Of a DNA stretch of 64,000 nucleotides, positions 1-10,245 are shown one piece after another; within the stretch, counting starts at the first letter, position 1, and every line of letters begins with the position of its first letter. The notes under the pieces were generated by a model. That model was not told where the DNA came from, did not search any database, and saw only the letters and a list, made by a program, of their open reading frames with translations. This DNA is from Pelomonas margarita. GTDB lineage: Bacteria; Pseudomonadota; Gammaproteobacteria; Burkholderiales; Burkholderiaceae_C. Location: contig NZ_JBIGHW010000003.1 of the NCBI RefSeq assembly GCF_043555875.1, positions 372,001-436,000 on the forward strand. Reading direction: 5' to 3'. The position numbers and the translations under genes are program-made.

Positions 1-387
1 AACCGGGTCGGAGAAGGTCTCGTAGGCCGCCGTCGGGATGCCATGGCGCTTCATGAAATCCTTGGCGAAGGCCTTGGAGCTCTCCAGCTGCGCGGCCGCC
101 TGTGTGGGGCCGAAGATGCGCAGACCGCGCGCCCGGAATTCATCCACGACACCCGCCGCCAGCGCGGCCTCGGGGCCGACGACGGTCAGCGCGATCTTCT
201 GCTCCACGGCGAAGTCGGCCAGCGCCTTGACGTCGGTGGGCGCAATGGCCACGTTGTGCAGACGCGCGTCGCGGGCCGTGCCGCCGTTGCCCGGCGCCAC
301 GAACACCTGGCTGACGCGCTCGCCCTGCAGCAGCTTCCAGCCCAGGGCGTGCTCACGGCCGCCGTTGCCGATAACAAGAACTTTCAT
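1..387 (-). CDS. purD: Phosphoribosylamine--glycine ligase (GAR synthetase), 5' part only
   Basis: This is the N-terminal 129 residues of PurD, the ATP-dependent enzyme that joins glycine to phosphoribosylamine in cytoplasmic purine synthesis. The rest of the gene lies beyond the left edge. The start ATG at 387 is followed by the family signature GNGGREHAL at residues 7-15 and PGNGGT at 32-37, the beginning of the N-terminal PurD domain; full-length family members have about 420-430 residues. It follows the yebC gene on the same strand with a 3-base gap, so the two are probably cotranscribed. Identification is secure; only completeness is unknown. Confidence 0.95.
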   Translation of the reverse strand, partial: MKVLVIGNGGREHALGWKLLQGERVSQVFVAPGNGGTARDARLHNVAIAPTDVKALADFAVEQKIALTVVGPEAALAAGVVDEFRARGLRIFGPTQAAAQLESSKAFAKDFMKRHGIPTAAYETFSDPV

Positions 388-390
388 CGT

Positions 391-1113
391 TCAGCCCAGT
401 TCGGCGTTGTGATAAACCGCCTGCGTGTCGTCGAGATCCTCGATGACGTCCAGCAGTTTTTGCATGCGCTCGGCGTCCTCGCCGGTCAGCGCAATCGTGT
501 TCTCGGGGCGCATCGTCACTTCCGACAGCTCCGGCACCAGGCCAGCTGCTTCCAGCGCGGCCTTGACGACTTCGTAGTCGGCAGGCGAGGTCAGCACTTC
601 GATGGCACCGTCGTCCCCGGTGATCACGTCCTCGGCGCCGGCATCCAGCGCCACCTCCATGACCCGGTCTTCCGACGTGCCCGGCGCGAACAGCAACTGG
701 CCGACGTGCTTGAACTGGAAGGCCACGGAGCCATCCGTGCCCATGTTGCCGCCGTACTTGCTGAAGGCGTGGCGCACCTCGGCCACGGTGCGGACGCGGT
801 TGTCCGTCATCGTGTCGATCATGATGGCGGCACCGGCGATGCCGTAGCCCTCGTAGCGGATTTCCTCGTACGTCAGGCCATCGATGTTGCCGCTGGCCTT
901 GTCGATGTTGTACTTGATGCGGTCGGCCGGCATGTTGGCGGCCTTGGCCTTGTCGACGGCCAGCCGCAGGCGCGGGTTGTCCTTGATGTCGGGGCCGCCC
1001 TGGCGCGCCGCCACCGTGATCTCACGGATGATGCGCGTCCAGATCTTGCCGCGCTTCTCGTCCTGGCGGCCTTTGCGGTGTTGGATGTTGGCCCATTTGG
1101 AATGACCAGCCAT
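391..1113 (-). CDS. yebC: YebC/PmpR (TACO1) family protein
   Basis: A 240-residue member of the YebC/TACO1 family. Family members have been described as DNA-binding regulators (PmpR), and others act on the ribosome to ease translation of proline-rich stretches; sequence alone does not decide between these. The protein opens with the near-invariant MAGHSKWANIQHRKGRQD and has the usual three-domain length. It lies directly before purD, and its start at 1113 is divergent from the HerA-like gene, so both promoters must sit in 1114-1190. In many Burkholderiales yebC is next to purD, which agrees with the assignment. Confidence 0.95.
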   Translation of the reverse strand: MAGHSKWANIQHRKGRQDEKRGKIWTRIIREITVAARQGGPDIKDNPRLRLAVDKAKAANMPADRIKYNIDKASGNIDGLTYEEIRYEGYGIAGAAIMIDTMTDNRVRTVAEVRHAFSKYGGNMGTDGSVAFQFKHVGQLLFAPGTSEDRVMEVALDAGAEDVITGDDGAIEVLTSPADYEVVKAALEAAGLVPELSEVTMRPENTIALTGEDAERMQKLLDVIEDLDDTQAVYHNAELG

Positions 1114-1190
1114 AAGTTCGGCTCCCGGCCGTCTGACAGTGCAGCGGCCTGATTTATCGTTGGCAGAAGAGTGATTTTAGAGGAGCGCCC

Positions 1191-2753
1191 ATGACCGACC
1201 CGATCCTGCTGGCCCGCCATGGCGACATCGAGTGCCTGCTGCTGCCCGCGCTGGCCAATCGCCACGGCCTCATCACCGGTGCCACAGGCACCGGCAAAAC
1301 CATCAGCCTGCAGACGCTGGCCGAGAACTTTTCCAAGATCGGCGTGCCCGTCTTCATGGCCGATGTGAAGGGCGACCTGACCGGCATCAGCCAGGCCGGC
1401 GCCCCTAGCGACAAGCTGTTGGCCGTGCTCAAGGAGCGCGGCATCGCCCCGCCCGACAAGATCGCCTGCCCCACGACGCTGTGGGACGTGTTCGGCGAAC
1501 AGGGGCACCCGGTACGCGCCACCGTCTCGGACATGGGCCCGCTGCTGCTGGCGCGCATGCTGGCACTGAACGAGACCCAGGCCGGCGTGCTGCAGATGGT
1601 GTTCAAGATCGCCGACGACCACGGCCTGCTGCTGCTGGACCTGAAGGATCTGCGCGCCATGCTGCAGCACGTGGGCGATAACGCCAGCCAGTTCACGACG
1701 CAGTACGGCAACGTGTCGGCTGCCAGCGTGGGCGCCATCCAGCGCGGCCTGCTGCAGATCGAGGCCCAAGGTGGCGACAAGTTCTTCGGCGAGCCCATGC
1801 TGAACATCGCCGACTTCATGCAAACCGAGTCGGGCCTGGGCGTCATCAACGTGCTGGCCGCCGACAAGCTGATGAACGCGCCGCGGCTGTACGCGACCTT
1901 CCTGCTTTGGATGCTGTCCGAGCTGTTCGAGACGCTGCCCGAGGTGGGCGACCTGGACAAGCCGAAGCTGGTGTTCTTCTTCGACGAGGCCCACCTGCTG
2001 TTCAAGGACGCACCGGACGCGCTGGTGGAGCGCATCGAGCTGGTGGTGCGCCTGGTGCGCTCCAAGGGCGTGGGCGTCTATTTCGTGACGCAGAACCCGC
2101 TGGACATCCCCGACGCCGTGCTGGGCCAGTTGGGCAACCGCGTGCAGCATGCGCTGCGCGCGTTCACGCCGCGCGACCAGAAGGCCGTCAAGAGCGCGGC
2201 CGAGACCATGCGCGCCAAGCCGGGGCTGGACATCGCAGCCGCCATCACAGAGCTGGGCGTCGGCGAGGCGCTGGTGAGCCTGCTGGACGACAAGGGCCGG
2301 CCCAGCATCACCGAGCGTGTGTTTGTTCTGCCGCCAGGCAGCCAGATCGGCCCCATCTCGCCGCAACAACGGCAGGCCCTCATCACCAACTCTCTGGTAG
2401 CCGGCGTCTACGAGAAGCAGTTGGACCGCGAATCGGCCTACGAGAAGCTCATGGGCAAGGCCGCGACCCCGGCCGGCGGAGGCATGGCGGCGGAAGCCGG
2501 CGCCGTTTTCAAGGGCACCGGCACCGGCGGCACCCAGGCCCCTGCGCCAGCCGAGACCGACGACGGCGGCGACCTGATGGGCGGCCTCAAGGATGTGCTG
2601 TTCGGCAGCACCGGCCCGCGCGGCGGACGCCGCCCGGGACTGGCCGAGGCGGCGGCGCAGTCTGCCATGCGCAGCATCGGCTCGGCCGTGGGGCGCGAGA
2701 TCATCCGCGGCGTGCTGGGCAGCATCCTGGGCGGCGGTGGCCGCCGGCGCTGA
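1191..2753 (+). CDS. HerA-like / DUF853 (YjgR) ATPase
   Basis: A 520-residue P-loop ATPase of the DUF853 family (E. coli YjgR), related to the HerA/FtsK motor ATPases. Walker A GATGTGKT is at residues 30-37 and a Walker B with DEAH follows the hydrophobic strand KLVFFF at about 264-267. The C terminus is glycine- and arginine-rich and probably disordered. The cellular role of this family is not established; a DNA-translocating motor is the usual inference. The ATG at 1191 has a good ribosome site (AGAGGAG at 1179-1185). The gene is divergent from yebC, and no nuclease partner such as NurA is adjacent, so a defence role is not supported here. Confidence 0.9.
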   Translation: MTDPILLARHGDIECLLLPALANRHGLITGATGTGKTISLQTLAENFSKIGVPVFMADVKGDLTGISQAGAPSDKLLAVLKERGIAPPDKIACPTTLWDVFGEQGHPVRATVSDMGPLLLARMLALNETQAGVLQMVFKIADDHGLLLLDLKDLRAMLQHVGDNASQFTTQYGNVSAASVGAIQRGLLQIEAQGGDKFFGEPMLNIADFMQTESGLGVINVLAADKLMNAPRLYATFLLWMLSELFETLPEVGDLDKPKLVFFFDEAHLLFKDAPDALVERIELVVRLVRSKGVGVYFVTQNPLDIPDAVLGQLGNRVQHALRAFTPRDQKAVKSAAETMRAKPGLDIAAAITELGVGEALVSLLDDKGRPSITERVFVLPPGSQIGPISPQQRQALITNSLVAGVYEKQLDRESAYEKLMGKAATPAGGGMAAEAGAVFKGTGTGGTQAPAPAETDDGGDLMGGLKDVLFGSTGPRGGRRPGLAEAAAQSAMRSIGSAVGREIIRGVLGSILGGGGRRR

Positions 2754-2833
2754 GCGTCGCCCGTTGGCGCCATCCAGCGCCCGGCCGTCGCAGGCCAGCA
2801 GCGCCTGTTGCGGCCATGCGCGATGCTGACGGC

Positions 2834-3910
2834 ATGAGCACGACGCCCTCACCCCAGCGCCACGACTGGGCCATCCACATCGGCGGCACGGTGGCCATCT
2901 GCGTCATCGTCGGCCTGCTGAACTACCTGATCCGTGGCGGCCAGTTCGCCATGAGCATGCTGTACTCGTTCTCGATCGGCGTGCAGATCTCGGCCTACAT
3001 CGCGCTGCTGCTGCAGGGCGTGGAATGGCTGCTGCGACGCTGGCACGGCGCGCCGAGCGCACCGCGCAAGGTATGGGTGGGCTGGATCTGGATGATGCCC
3101 TGCGTGCTGCTGGGCTCGGTCATGGGCTTCACCAGCGGCCAGTGGCTGGCCGACACGCTGAGCGGCAACCGCTCGACCCTGCCCTGGGACCTGACGGACC
3201 GGCGCTTTGCGCTGTCGCTGAGCTTCACGCTGCTGGTGTCGCTGCTGTCGTCGATGTTCTTCTTCGCCGTCTACAAACTCAACGCCGCCCGGCTGCAACA
3301 GGCCCAGGCCGAGCGCCAGGCGGCCGAGGCCCGGTTGACGCTATTGCAAAGCCAGCTGGAGCCGCACATGCTGTTCAACACGCTGGCCCACCTGCGCGTG
3401 CTCATCAAGCTGCGGCCCGACGAGGCCCAGCAGATGCTGGACCGCCTGATCGACTACCTGCGCGCCACGCTGCTGGCCAGCCGCAGCACCGAGCACACGC
3501 TGGCCGAGGAGTTCGAGCGCCTGTCCGACTACCTCGCGCTGATGCAACTGCGCATGGGCGAGCGGCTGCGCGTGAGGCTGGACCTGCCGGCGGCGCTCGC
3601 CGGCCTGGGCGTGCCGCCGCTGCTGCTGCAGCCGCTGGTGGAGAACGCCATCCAGCACGGCCTGGAGCCGCATGTGGACGGTGGCGAGCTGCGCGTGTCC
3701 GCCGCGCTGCAGGGCCGGCGGCTGACACTGGAGGTGGCCGACAACGGCACTGGCCTGCCCGCGAAGCCGTCGGCGGCCGGCGCGGGCACCGGCTTCGGCC
3801 TCGCACAGGTGCGCGAGCGCCTGGCCCAGCGCTATGGCGACGCCGCCCACTTCGAGCTGACCCCGCAGGCCGGCGGTGGCAGCATGGCCCGCATCGAGCT
3901 GCCAGCATGA
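2834..3910 (+). CDS. LytS/AlgZ-type sensor histidine kinase
   Basis: A 358-residue inner-membrane kinase of the His_kinase (PF06580) class. The N-terminal ~130 residues hold about four hydrophobic segments. A short coiled region then leads into the phospho-acceptor motif LEPHMLFNTLAHLR and a C-terminal ATPase domain with the N box LVENAIQHGL and G box DNGTGLP. Its stop overlaps the start of the next gene (ATGA at 3907-3910), so kinase and LytTR regulator are translationally coupled partners. I chose the ATG at 2834; an in-frame ATG at 2816 would add six residues. The signal sensed cannot be read from the sequence. Confidence 0.88.
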   Translation: MSTTPSPQRHDWAIHIGGTVAICVIVGLLNYLIRGGQFAMSMLYSFSIGVQISAYIALLLQGVEWLLRRWHGAPSAPRKVWVGWIWMMPCVLLGSVMGFTSGQWLADTLSGNRSTLPWDLTDRRFALSLSFTLLVSLLSSMFFFAVYKLNAARLQQAQAERQAAEARLTLLQSQLEPHMLFNTLAHLRVLIKLRPDEAQQMLDRLIDYLRATLLASRSTEHTLAEEFERLSDYLALMQLRMGERLRVRLDLPAALAGLGVPPLLLQPLVENAIQHGLEPHVDGGELRVSAALQGRRLTLEVADNGTGLPAKPSAAGAGTGFGLAQVRERLAQRYGDAAHFELTPQAGGGSMARIELPA

Positions 3911-4704
3911 CCGACACCGCTCTGACTGCCCCGACCGCGCTCATCGCCGAAGACGAGCCGCTGCTGGCCGACAACCTGCGCGCCGAGCTGGCCAGCGCGT
4001 GGCCGGCGCTGCGCATCATCGCCCAGGCTGGCAGCGGAACGGCGGCCGTCGAGCTGGCGCTGCTGCACCGGCCACGCGCGTGCTTCCTGGACATCCGCAT
4101 GCCCGGCATGACCGGCCTGGAGGCCGCACAGGCCATCACCGAGGACTGGCCAGCGGACGGCAGCGCCCTGCCCCTGTTCGTGTTCGTGACGGCCTACGAC
4201 CAGTACGCGCTGCAGGCCTTCGACGCGGCGGCGGCGGACTACCTGCTCAAGCCCGTCACGCCCGAGCGGCTGGCCCGCTGCGCCGAGCGCCTGCAGGCAC
4301 GGCTGGCCCTGCTCGAGCACGGGGCGACGACGCTGGCCTCGCTGCACCAGCTACTCAGCCAGGCTGTTGCCCCCGCGCCGCGGCTGCGCCATCTGCAGGC
4401 TGCCGTGGGCGACGCGGTTGAGCTGGTGCCGGTGGAGGACATCGTCTACCTGGAGGCCGCCGACAAGTACGTGCGCGCGGTGACGGCGCAGCGCGACTAC
4501 TGGGTGCGGCAGTCGCTTCGCGAGCTGCTGCCGCAGCTGGACGCCGGGCGCTTCTGGCAGGTGCACCGCTCCACCGTGGTCCACATCGACGCGGTGGCCC
4601 GCGCCCAGCGCCAGGAGAACGGCACGGTGCTGCTGACGCTGCGCCAACGCCCCGAGACGCTGACGGTCAGCCGCGTGCACGCGAGCCGTTTCAAGCCGCA
4701 GTAG
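3907..4704 (+). CDS. LytTR-family response regulator
   Basis: A 265-residue response regulator of the LytR/AlgR class. The receiver domain (residues ~10-125) has acidic residues at its start (EDE), the phospho-acceptor Asp at about 62 in FLDIRMPGM, and the conserved Lys in LLKPV. The C-terminal LytTR DNA-binding domain (about 160-265) has the typical IVYLEAADKYVRAVT strand and the HRSTVVHID motif. It begins inside the stop codon of the kinase gene, which marks the kinase as its partner. Target genes are unknown. A 9-bp hairpin at 4735-4755 follows. Confidence 0.92.
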   Translation: MTDTALTAPTALIAEDEPLLADNLRAELASAWPALRIIAQAGSGTAAVELALLHRPRACFLDIRMPGMTGLEAAQAITEDWPADGSALPLFVFVTAYDQYALQAFDAAAADYLLKPVTPERLARCAERLQARLALLEHGATTLASLHQLLSQAVAPAPRLRHLQAAVGDAVELVPVEDIVYLEAADKYVRAVTAQRDYWVRQSLRELLPQLDAGRFWQVHRSTVVHIDAVARAQRQENGTVLLTLRQRPETLTVSRVHASRFKPQ

Positions 4705-4715
4705 CCCGCACTCCT

Positions 4716-4721
4716 TAAAAT
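4716..4721 (+). promoter_or_regulatory. Putative -10 box before glnS (TAAAAT)
   Basis: TAAAAT lies 56 bases before the glnS start and 11 bases after the LytTR stop codon. The context CTTAAAATC resembles housekeeping promoters of high-GC betaproteobacteria. No strong -35 match was found, so this is a weak prediction. Confidence 0.4.
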
Positions 4722-4734
4722 CACCGCCATCATT

Positions 4735-4755
4735 GCGGGCCGCCACGCGGCCCGC
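4735..4755. terminator. Perfect 9-bp GC-rich hairpin between LytTR gene and glnS
   Basis: GCGGGCCGC and its reverse complement GCGGCCCGC are separated by CAC, giving a perfect 9-bp stem with a 3-base loop. No U-run follows, so it is not a classical intrinsic terminator. It would also lie in the glnS leader if the TAAAAT box at 4716 is used. Termination of the kinase/regulator operon or leader structure are both possible. Confidence 0.4.
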
Positions 4756-4776
4756 ATCCGTTTCCAGAGCCCGCCG

Positions 4777-6540
<1,764 letters not shown>

Positions 6541-6552
6541 GGCGGCGCCGGC

Positions 6553-6765
6553 TCATCGCCGGCGCAGCACGATGGGCGCGGCATAGTCCCGCCCCACCAC
6601 GGCCCTGGCGAACAGGTAGTTCTGGCGCGCCTGCTCGCTGAGCGCATCCAGCAGCACGCCGCCCTGCGCATCGCACGGAAAAGCCAGCGCGCGGCCGGCC
6701 TGGAACAGCGACTCGAAGCGCAGTTCGTAATGGTCGGGCATCAACGGCATGGGGCGTGAGTTCAT
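6553..6765 (-). CDS. Small conserved protein of unknown function (70 aa)
   Basis: A 70-residue protein beginning MNSRPMPLMPDHYELRFESLF. It is a soluble, mixed alpha/beta-looking sequence with no membrane segment and no motif I can name. I recall short proteins of this kind in other Burkholderiales but cannot confirm it here. The coding reading is supported by its position in a gap otherwise free of genes and by its balanced amino-acid composition, unlike the Arg/Ala-rich shadows around it. It lies downstream of the solute-binding-like gene on the same strand, tail-to-tail with glnS. ATG codons 21 and 27 bases further in are alternative starts. Confidence 0.6.
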   Translation of the reverse strand: MNSRPMPLMPDHYELRFESLFQAGRALAFPCDAQGGVLLDALSEQARQNYLFARAVVGRDYAAPIVLRRR

Positions 6766-6844
6766 GGAGCACCTCGTCTTGCCTCCAGACTAGTCACGCC
6801 CATGGCGACTCGCGCGTGCAAACGTCGCAGGCCGCCGCCCTCAC

Positions 6845-6861
6845 CCCCGCGTCTGGCGGGG
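6845..6861. terminator. Short GC hairpin after the solute-binding-like gene
   Basis: CCCCGC and GCGGGG flank a 5-base loop, giving a 6-bp stem about 20 bases past the stop codon of the minus-strand gene ending at 6882. No T-run follows, so it is only a weak terminator candidate. Confidence 0.3.
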
Positions 6862-6881
6862 CGCGCGCCGGATGTCACGGA

Positions 6882-7769
6882 TCAGCGTGAGGCAGGGCGC
6901 AGCAGGTCGAGCTGGAAGGGCCGGTCATCCATCTCCGCCCCGGGCGGCGACGGCAGCGTCAACGGCAGCTGCCGCCGCTGCGCGAGGTTCAGCAGGGCCA
7001 GCGACGGCTGCAGATGCTGGCGCAACAGGGCCTGCAGCGACCCGTCGGCATGCGCCAGCCGCAGGCCACGCGCAAGCCGCTCGATGACCGCCTGATTGCC
7101 CGGGTGGGTGTAGAGGTACTGCGGCAGGTCGTAGACCAGCATCAGCCCGTCATCCAGCGCCAGCCCGCGCAGCCCTGCATGGGCCTGCCATTCCTGGCCC
7201 ACCTCCAGCACGCTGCGGCAGAACAGGTCCGCACGGCCCAGGGCCACCATCTGGAACAGGCCCTCATAGGTGTTGACCTCTTCGACCGTGAAGCCGTTGG
7301 CGCGCAGGATGTCCACGTCCGCCCAGCCCCGGCCCTGCACATGGCGCAGCCGCGCCACCTCGGCCAGCGTACCGACCTCGCGCACCCGGGCCTGCTGAGG
7401 GCCGTGCACAAAGCAGACGCGGTAGCGGTTCACGCCCAGGTGGATGGGGAACAGCACCGGCACCAGCCCGGCCGCCCGGCCCGCCTCCGGGCCCGTGGCG
7501 ATGAGGAAATTGGGCGCCGCCTGCTGCGCCGCCTCCAGCAGTGCGCGCCGCTTGTTCATCTGCCGGGACAGCTGCAACCGGTACGGCCCGTCAGAGGCGC
7601 GAGTCTTGTCCAGCGCCAGCTGCACCGCGTCGCGGACGTAGGCATTGCGCAGGTCGGTGGGGCTGTCGGGTGCGCGCAGCGTGATGGTCAATTCATGCGC
7701 GCGCGCAGGCATCGCTGCTCCGAGCAGCAGCACACCCATTCCCAGCAGCCAACTGCGTCGATGCGGCAT
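6882..7769 (-). CDS. Periplasmic solute-binding-like protein (family 3 fold), hypothetical
   Basis: A 295-residue exported protein. The start ATG at 7769 gives a clear signal peptide (RRSWLLGMGVLLLGAAMPARA, cut after ARA). Reading further upstream would remove that signal and overlap dbpA. The mature part has the spacing of type-2 periplasmic-binding folds, with motifs such as TLAEVARLR, NTYEGLFQMVALGRADLF and LVYDLPQYLYTHPGN, like the bacterial family-3 binding proteins often found without a permease. No transporter genes adjoin it, so it may act as a sensor or orphan binding protein; the ligand is unknown. Confidence 0.72.
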   Translation of the reverse strand: MPHRRSWLLGMGVLLLGAAMPARAHELTITLRAPDSPTDLRNAYVRDAVQLALDKTRASDGPYRLQLSRQMNKRRALLEAAQQAAPNFLIATGPEAGRAAGLVPVLFPIHLGVNRYRVCFVHGPQQARVREVGTLAEVARLRHVQGRGWADVDILRANGFTVEEVNTYEGLFQMVALGRADLFCRSVLEVGQEWQAHAGLRGLALDDGLMLVYDLPQYLYTHPGNQAVIERLARGLRLAHADGSLQALLRQHLQPSLALLNLAQRRQLPLTLPSPPGAEMDDRPFQLDLLRPASR

Positions 7770-7845
7770 GGTCCAGCCTCGCTTGGCGGCCACTGTAGCC
7801 CGCAGCCGGGGCGCTGTCTTCCGAGTGGGCCGCTCGAACAGGCCG

Positions 7846-9246
<1,401 letters not shown>

Positions 9247-9363
9247 CGTCGGATTGTCGAGGCTGTGACTTCTTCCGCACAGGAGGCCAGCGCGTTCAGG
9301 ACGCTTGCAATTGGTCACTGCTGCCGAAAAACCGTCTGCCTAGCATTTGATGCGGCGCACCAT

Positions 9364-9891
9364 ATGGCTCCGAGCATGCCCACCGTCACCCAGTCCTTCC
9401 CGCCCACCCAAGCCATCGATCCCCCCACCTCGGCCCGCGCCCGCGTGCTGGAGGGCGGCACGCTGACGCCCACCGCGGCGCGGCCTGCTCCCCAGGCGGG
9501 CGTGCCGATCGCGGCGGCGCGCGCCCGGCCAGCCTCGGGGCCGCGCGCCCAAGGAGCGCCGACCGCCCAGGACGGCCTGCCCGGCTGGGCCAAGGGGGTG
9601 GTCATCGGCGGGCTGTTGCTGGCCATGGCGATGCCGGCCACGGTGCTGCTGTCACGCTCCATGCTGGTGCAGGACGCGCTGGCGGCACAAAGCAACTCCA
9701 AGGCCGCCTTGCTGTGCACGGCCGGCGACGGCCGGGCACTGGACGACAGCAGCCTGCTGAGCTGGCTCTTCGGCGGCTCCTACTTCGCCTGTGGCGAGTG
9801 GGAGACGCGCGACGCCCGCGTGCAGCGCGAGCGCGACCGCGACCAGGCCAACTTCCTCGCCCGCGAGCGCGCCAGGCAGCAGCCGCGCTGA
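9364..9891 (+). CDS. Hypothetical protein with one membrane segment
   Basis: A 175-residue protein I cannot name. The first ~75 residues are rich in Pro, Ala and Arg and probably disordered. One hydrophobic helix follows (WAKGVVIGGLLLAMAMPATVLL, about residues 78-99). The rest includes CTAGDGRALDDSSLLSW and YFACGEWETRD, with two cysteines that could pair outside the membrane, and a charged Arg-rich tail. It most likely sits in the inner membrane with the C-terminal part in the periplasm. The start could also be the ATG at 9376. It is divergent from dbpA and convergent with the SUI1-like gene. Confidence 0.65.
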   Translation: MAPSMPTVTQSFPPTQAIDPPTSARARVLEGGTLTPTAARPAPQAGVPIAAARARPASGPRAQGAPTAQDGLPGWAKGVVIGGLLLAMAMPATVLLSRSMLVQDALAAQSNSKAALLCTAGDGRALDDSSLLSWLFGGSYFACGEWETRDARVQRERDRDQANFLARERARQQPR

Positions 9892-9900
9892 GCAGCGATC

Positions 9901-10245
9901 TCAGCCGCCCGCGCGCTTGACGATCCAGCATTCCGGTCGGGCCTGCAGCCAGGCGACGACCTTCTCCAGGTGATCGCCCTGGATCTCGATGACGCCATCC
10001 TTGGCCGTGCCGCCGCTGCCGCACAGCGCCTTGAGCTGCTTGGCCAGCCCCGTCAGCGACGCGTCGTCCAGCGGCAGCCCCAGCACGGCGGTCACCCCCT
10101 TGCCCTTGCGGCCGGCCGTCTCGCGGCGCACCCGCACGATGCCGTCGCCCGCCGGCCGCGCCTTGGCTTTGCAGGCGCACCGCGCCACAGGCTGGCCGCA
10201 GCCGGGGCAGGCCCGGCCAAAGTCGGTCGAATAGACCAGGCTCAC
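9901..10245 (-). CDS. yciH: SUI1/YciH-family translation factor
   Basis: A 114-residue protein of the SUI1/eIF1 family (E. coli YciH), thought to influence start-codon fidelity on the 30S subunit. A Cys-rich N terminus (CPGCGQPVARCACK), found in many betaproteobacterial versions, could bind a metal. It is followed by the SUI1 core with RKGKGVTAVLGL and LCGSGGTAKDGVIEIQGDH. The start is GTG at 10245, which overlaps the TGA of the upstream S9 peptidase gene (10242-10244), so the two are translationally coupled. The pairing with a peptidase has no obvious functional meaning. Confidence 0.9.
   Translation of the reverse strand: MSLVYSTDFGRACPGCGQPVARCACKAKARPAGDGIVRVRRETAGRKGKGVTAVLGLPLDDASLTGLAKQLKALCGSGGTAKDGVIEIQGDHLEKVVAWLQARPECWIVKRAGG

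Noticed and set aside
1191..2753. A HerA-NurA type defence or repair system.
   Set aside because: The protein is DUF853/YjgR-like and no nuclease gene (NurA, SIR2 or DUF4297 type) is adjacent.
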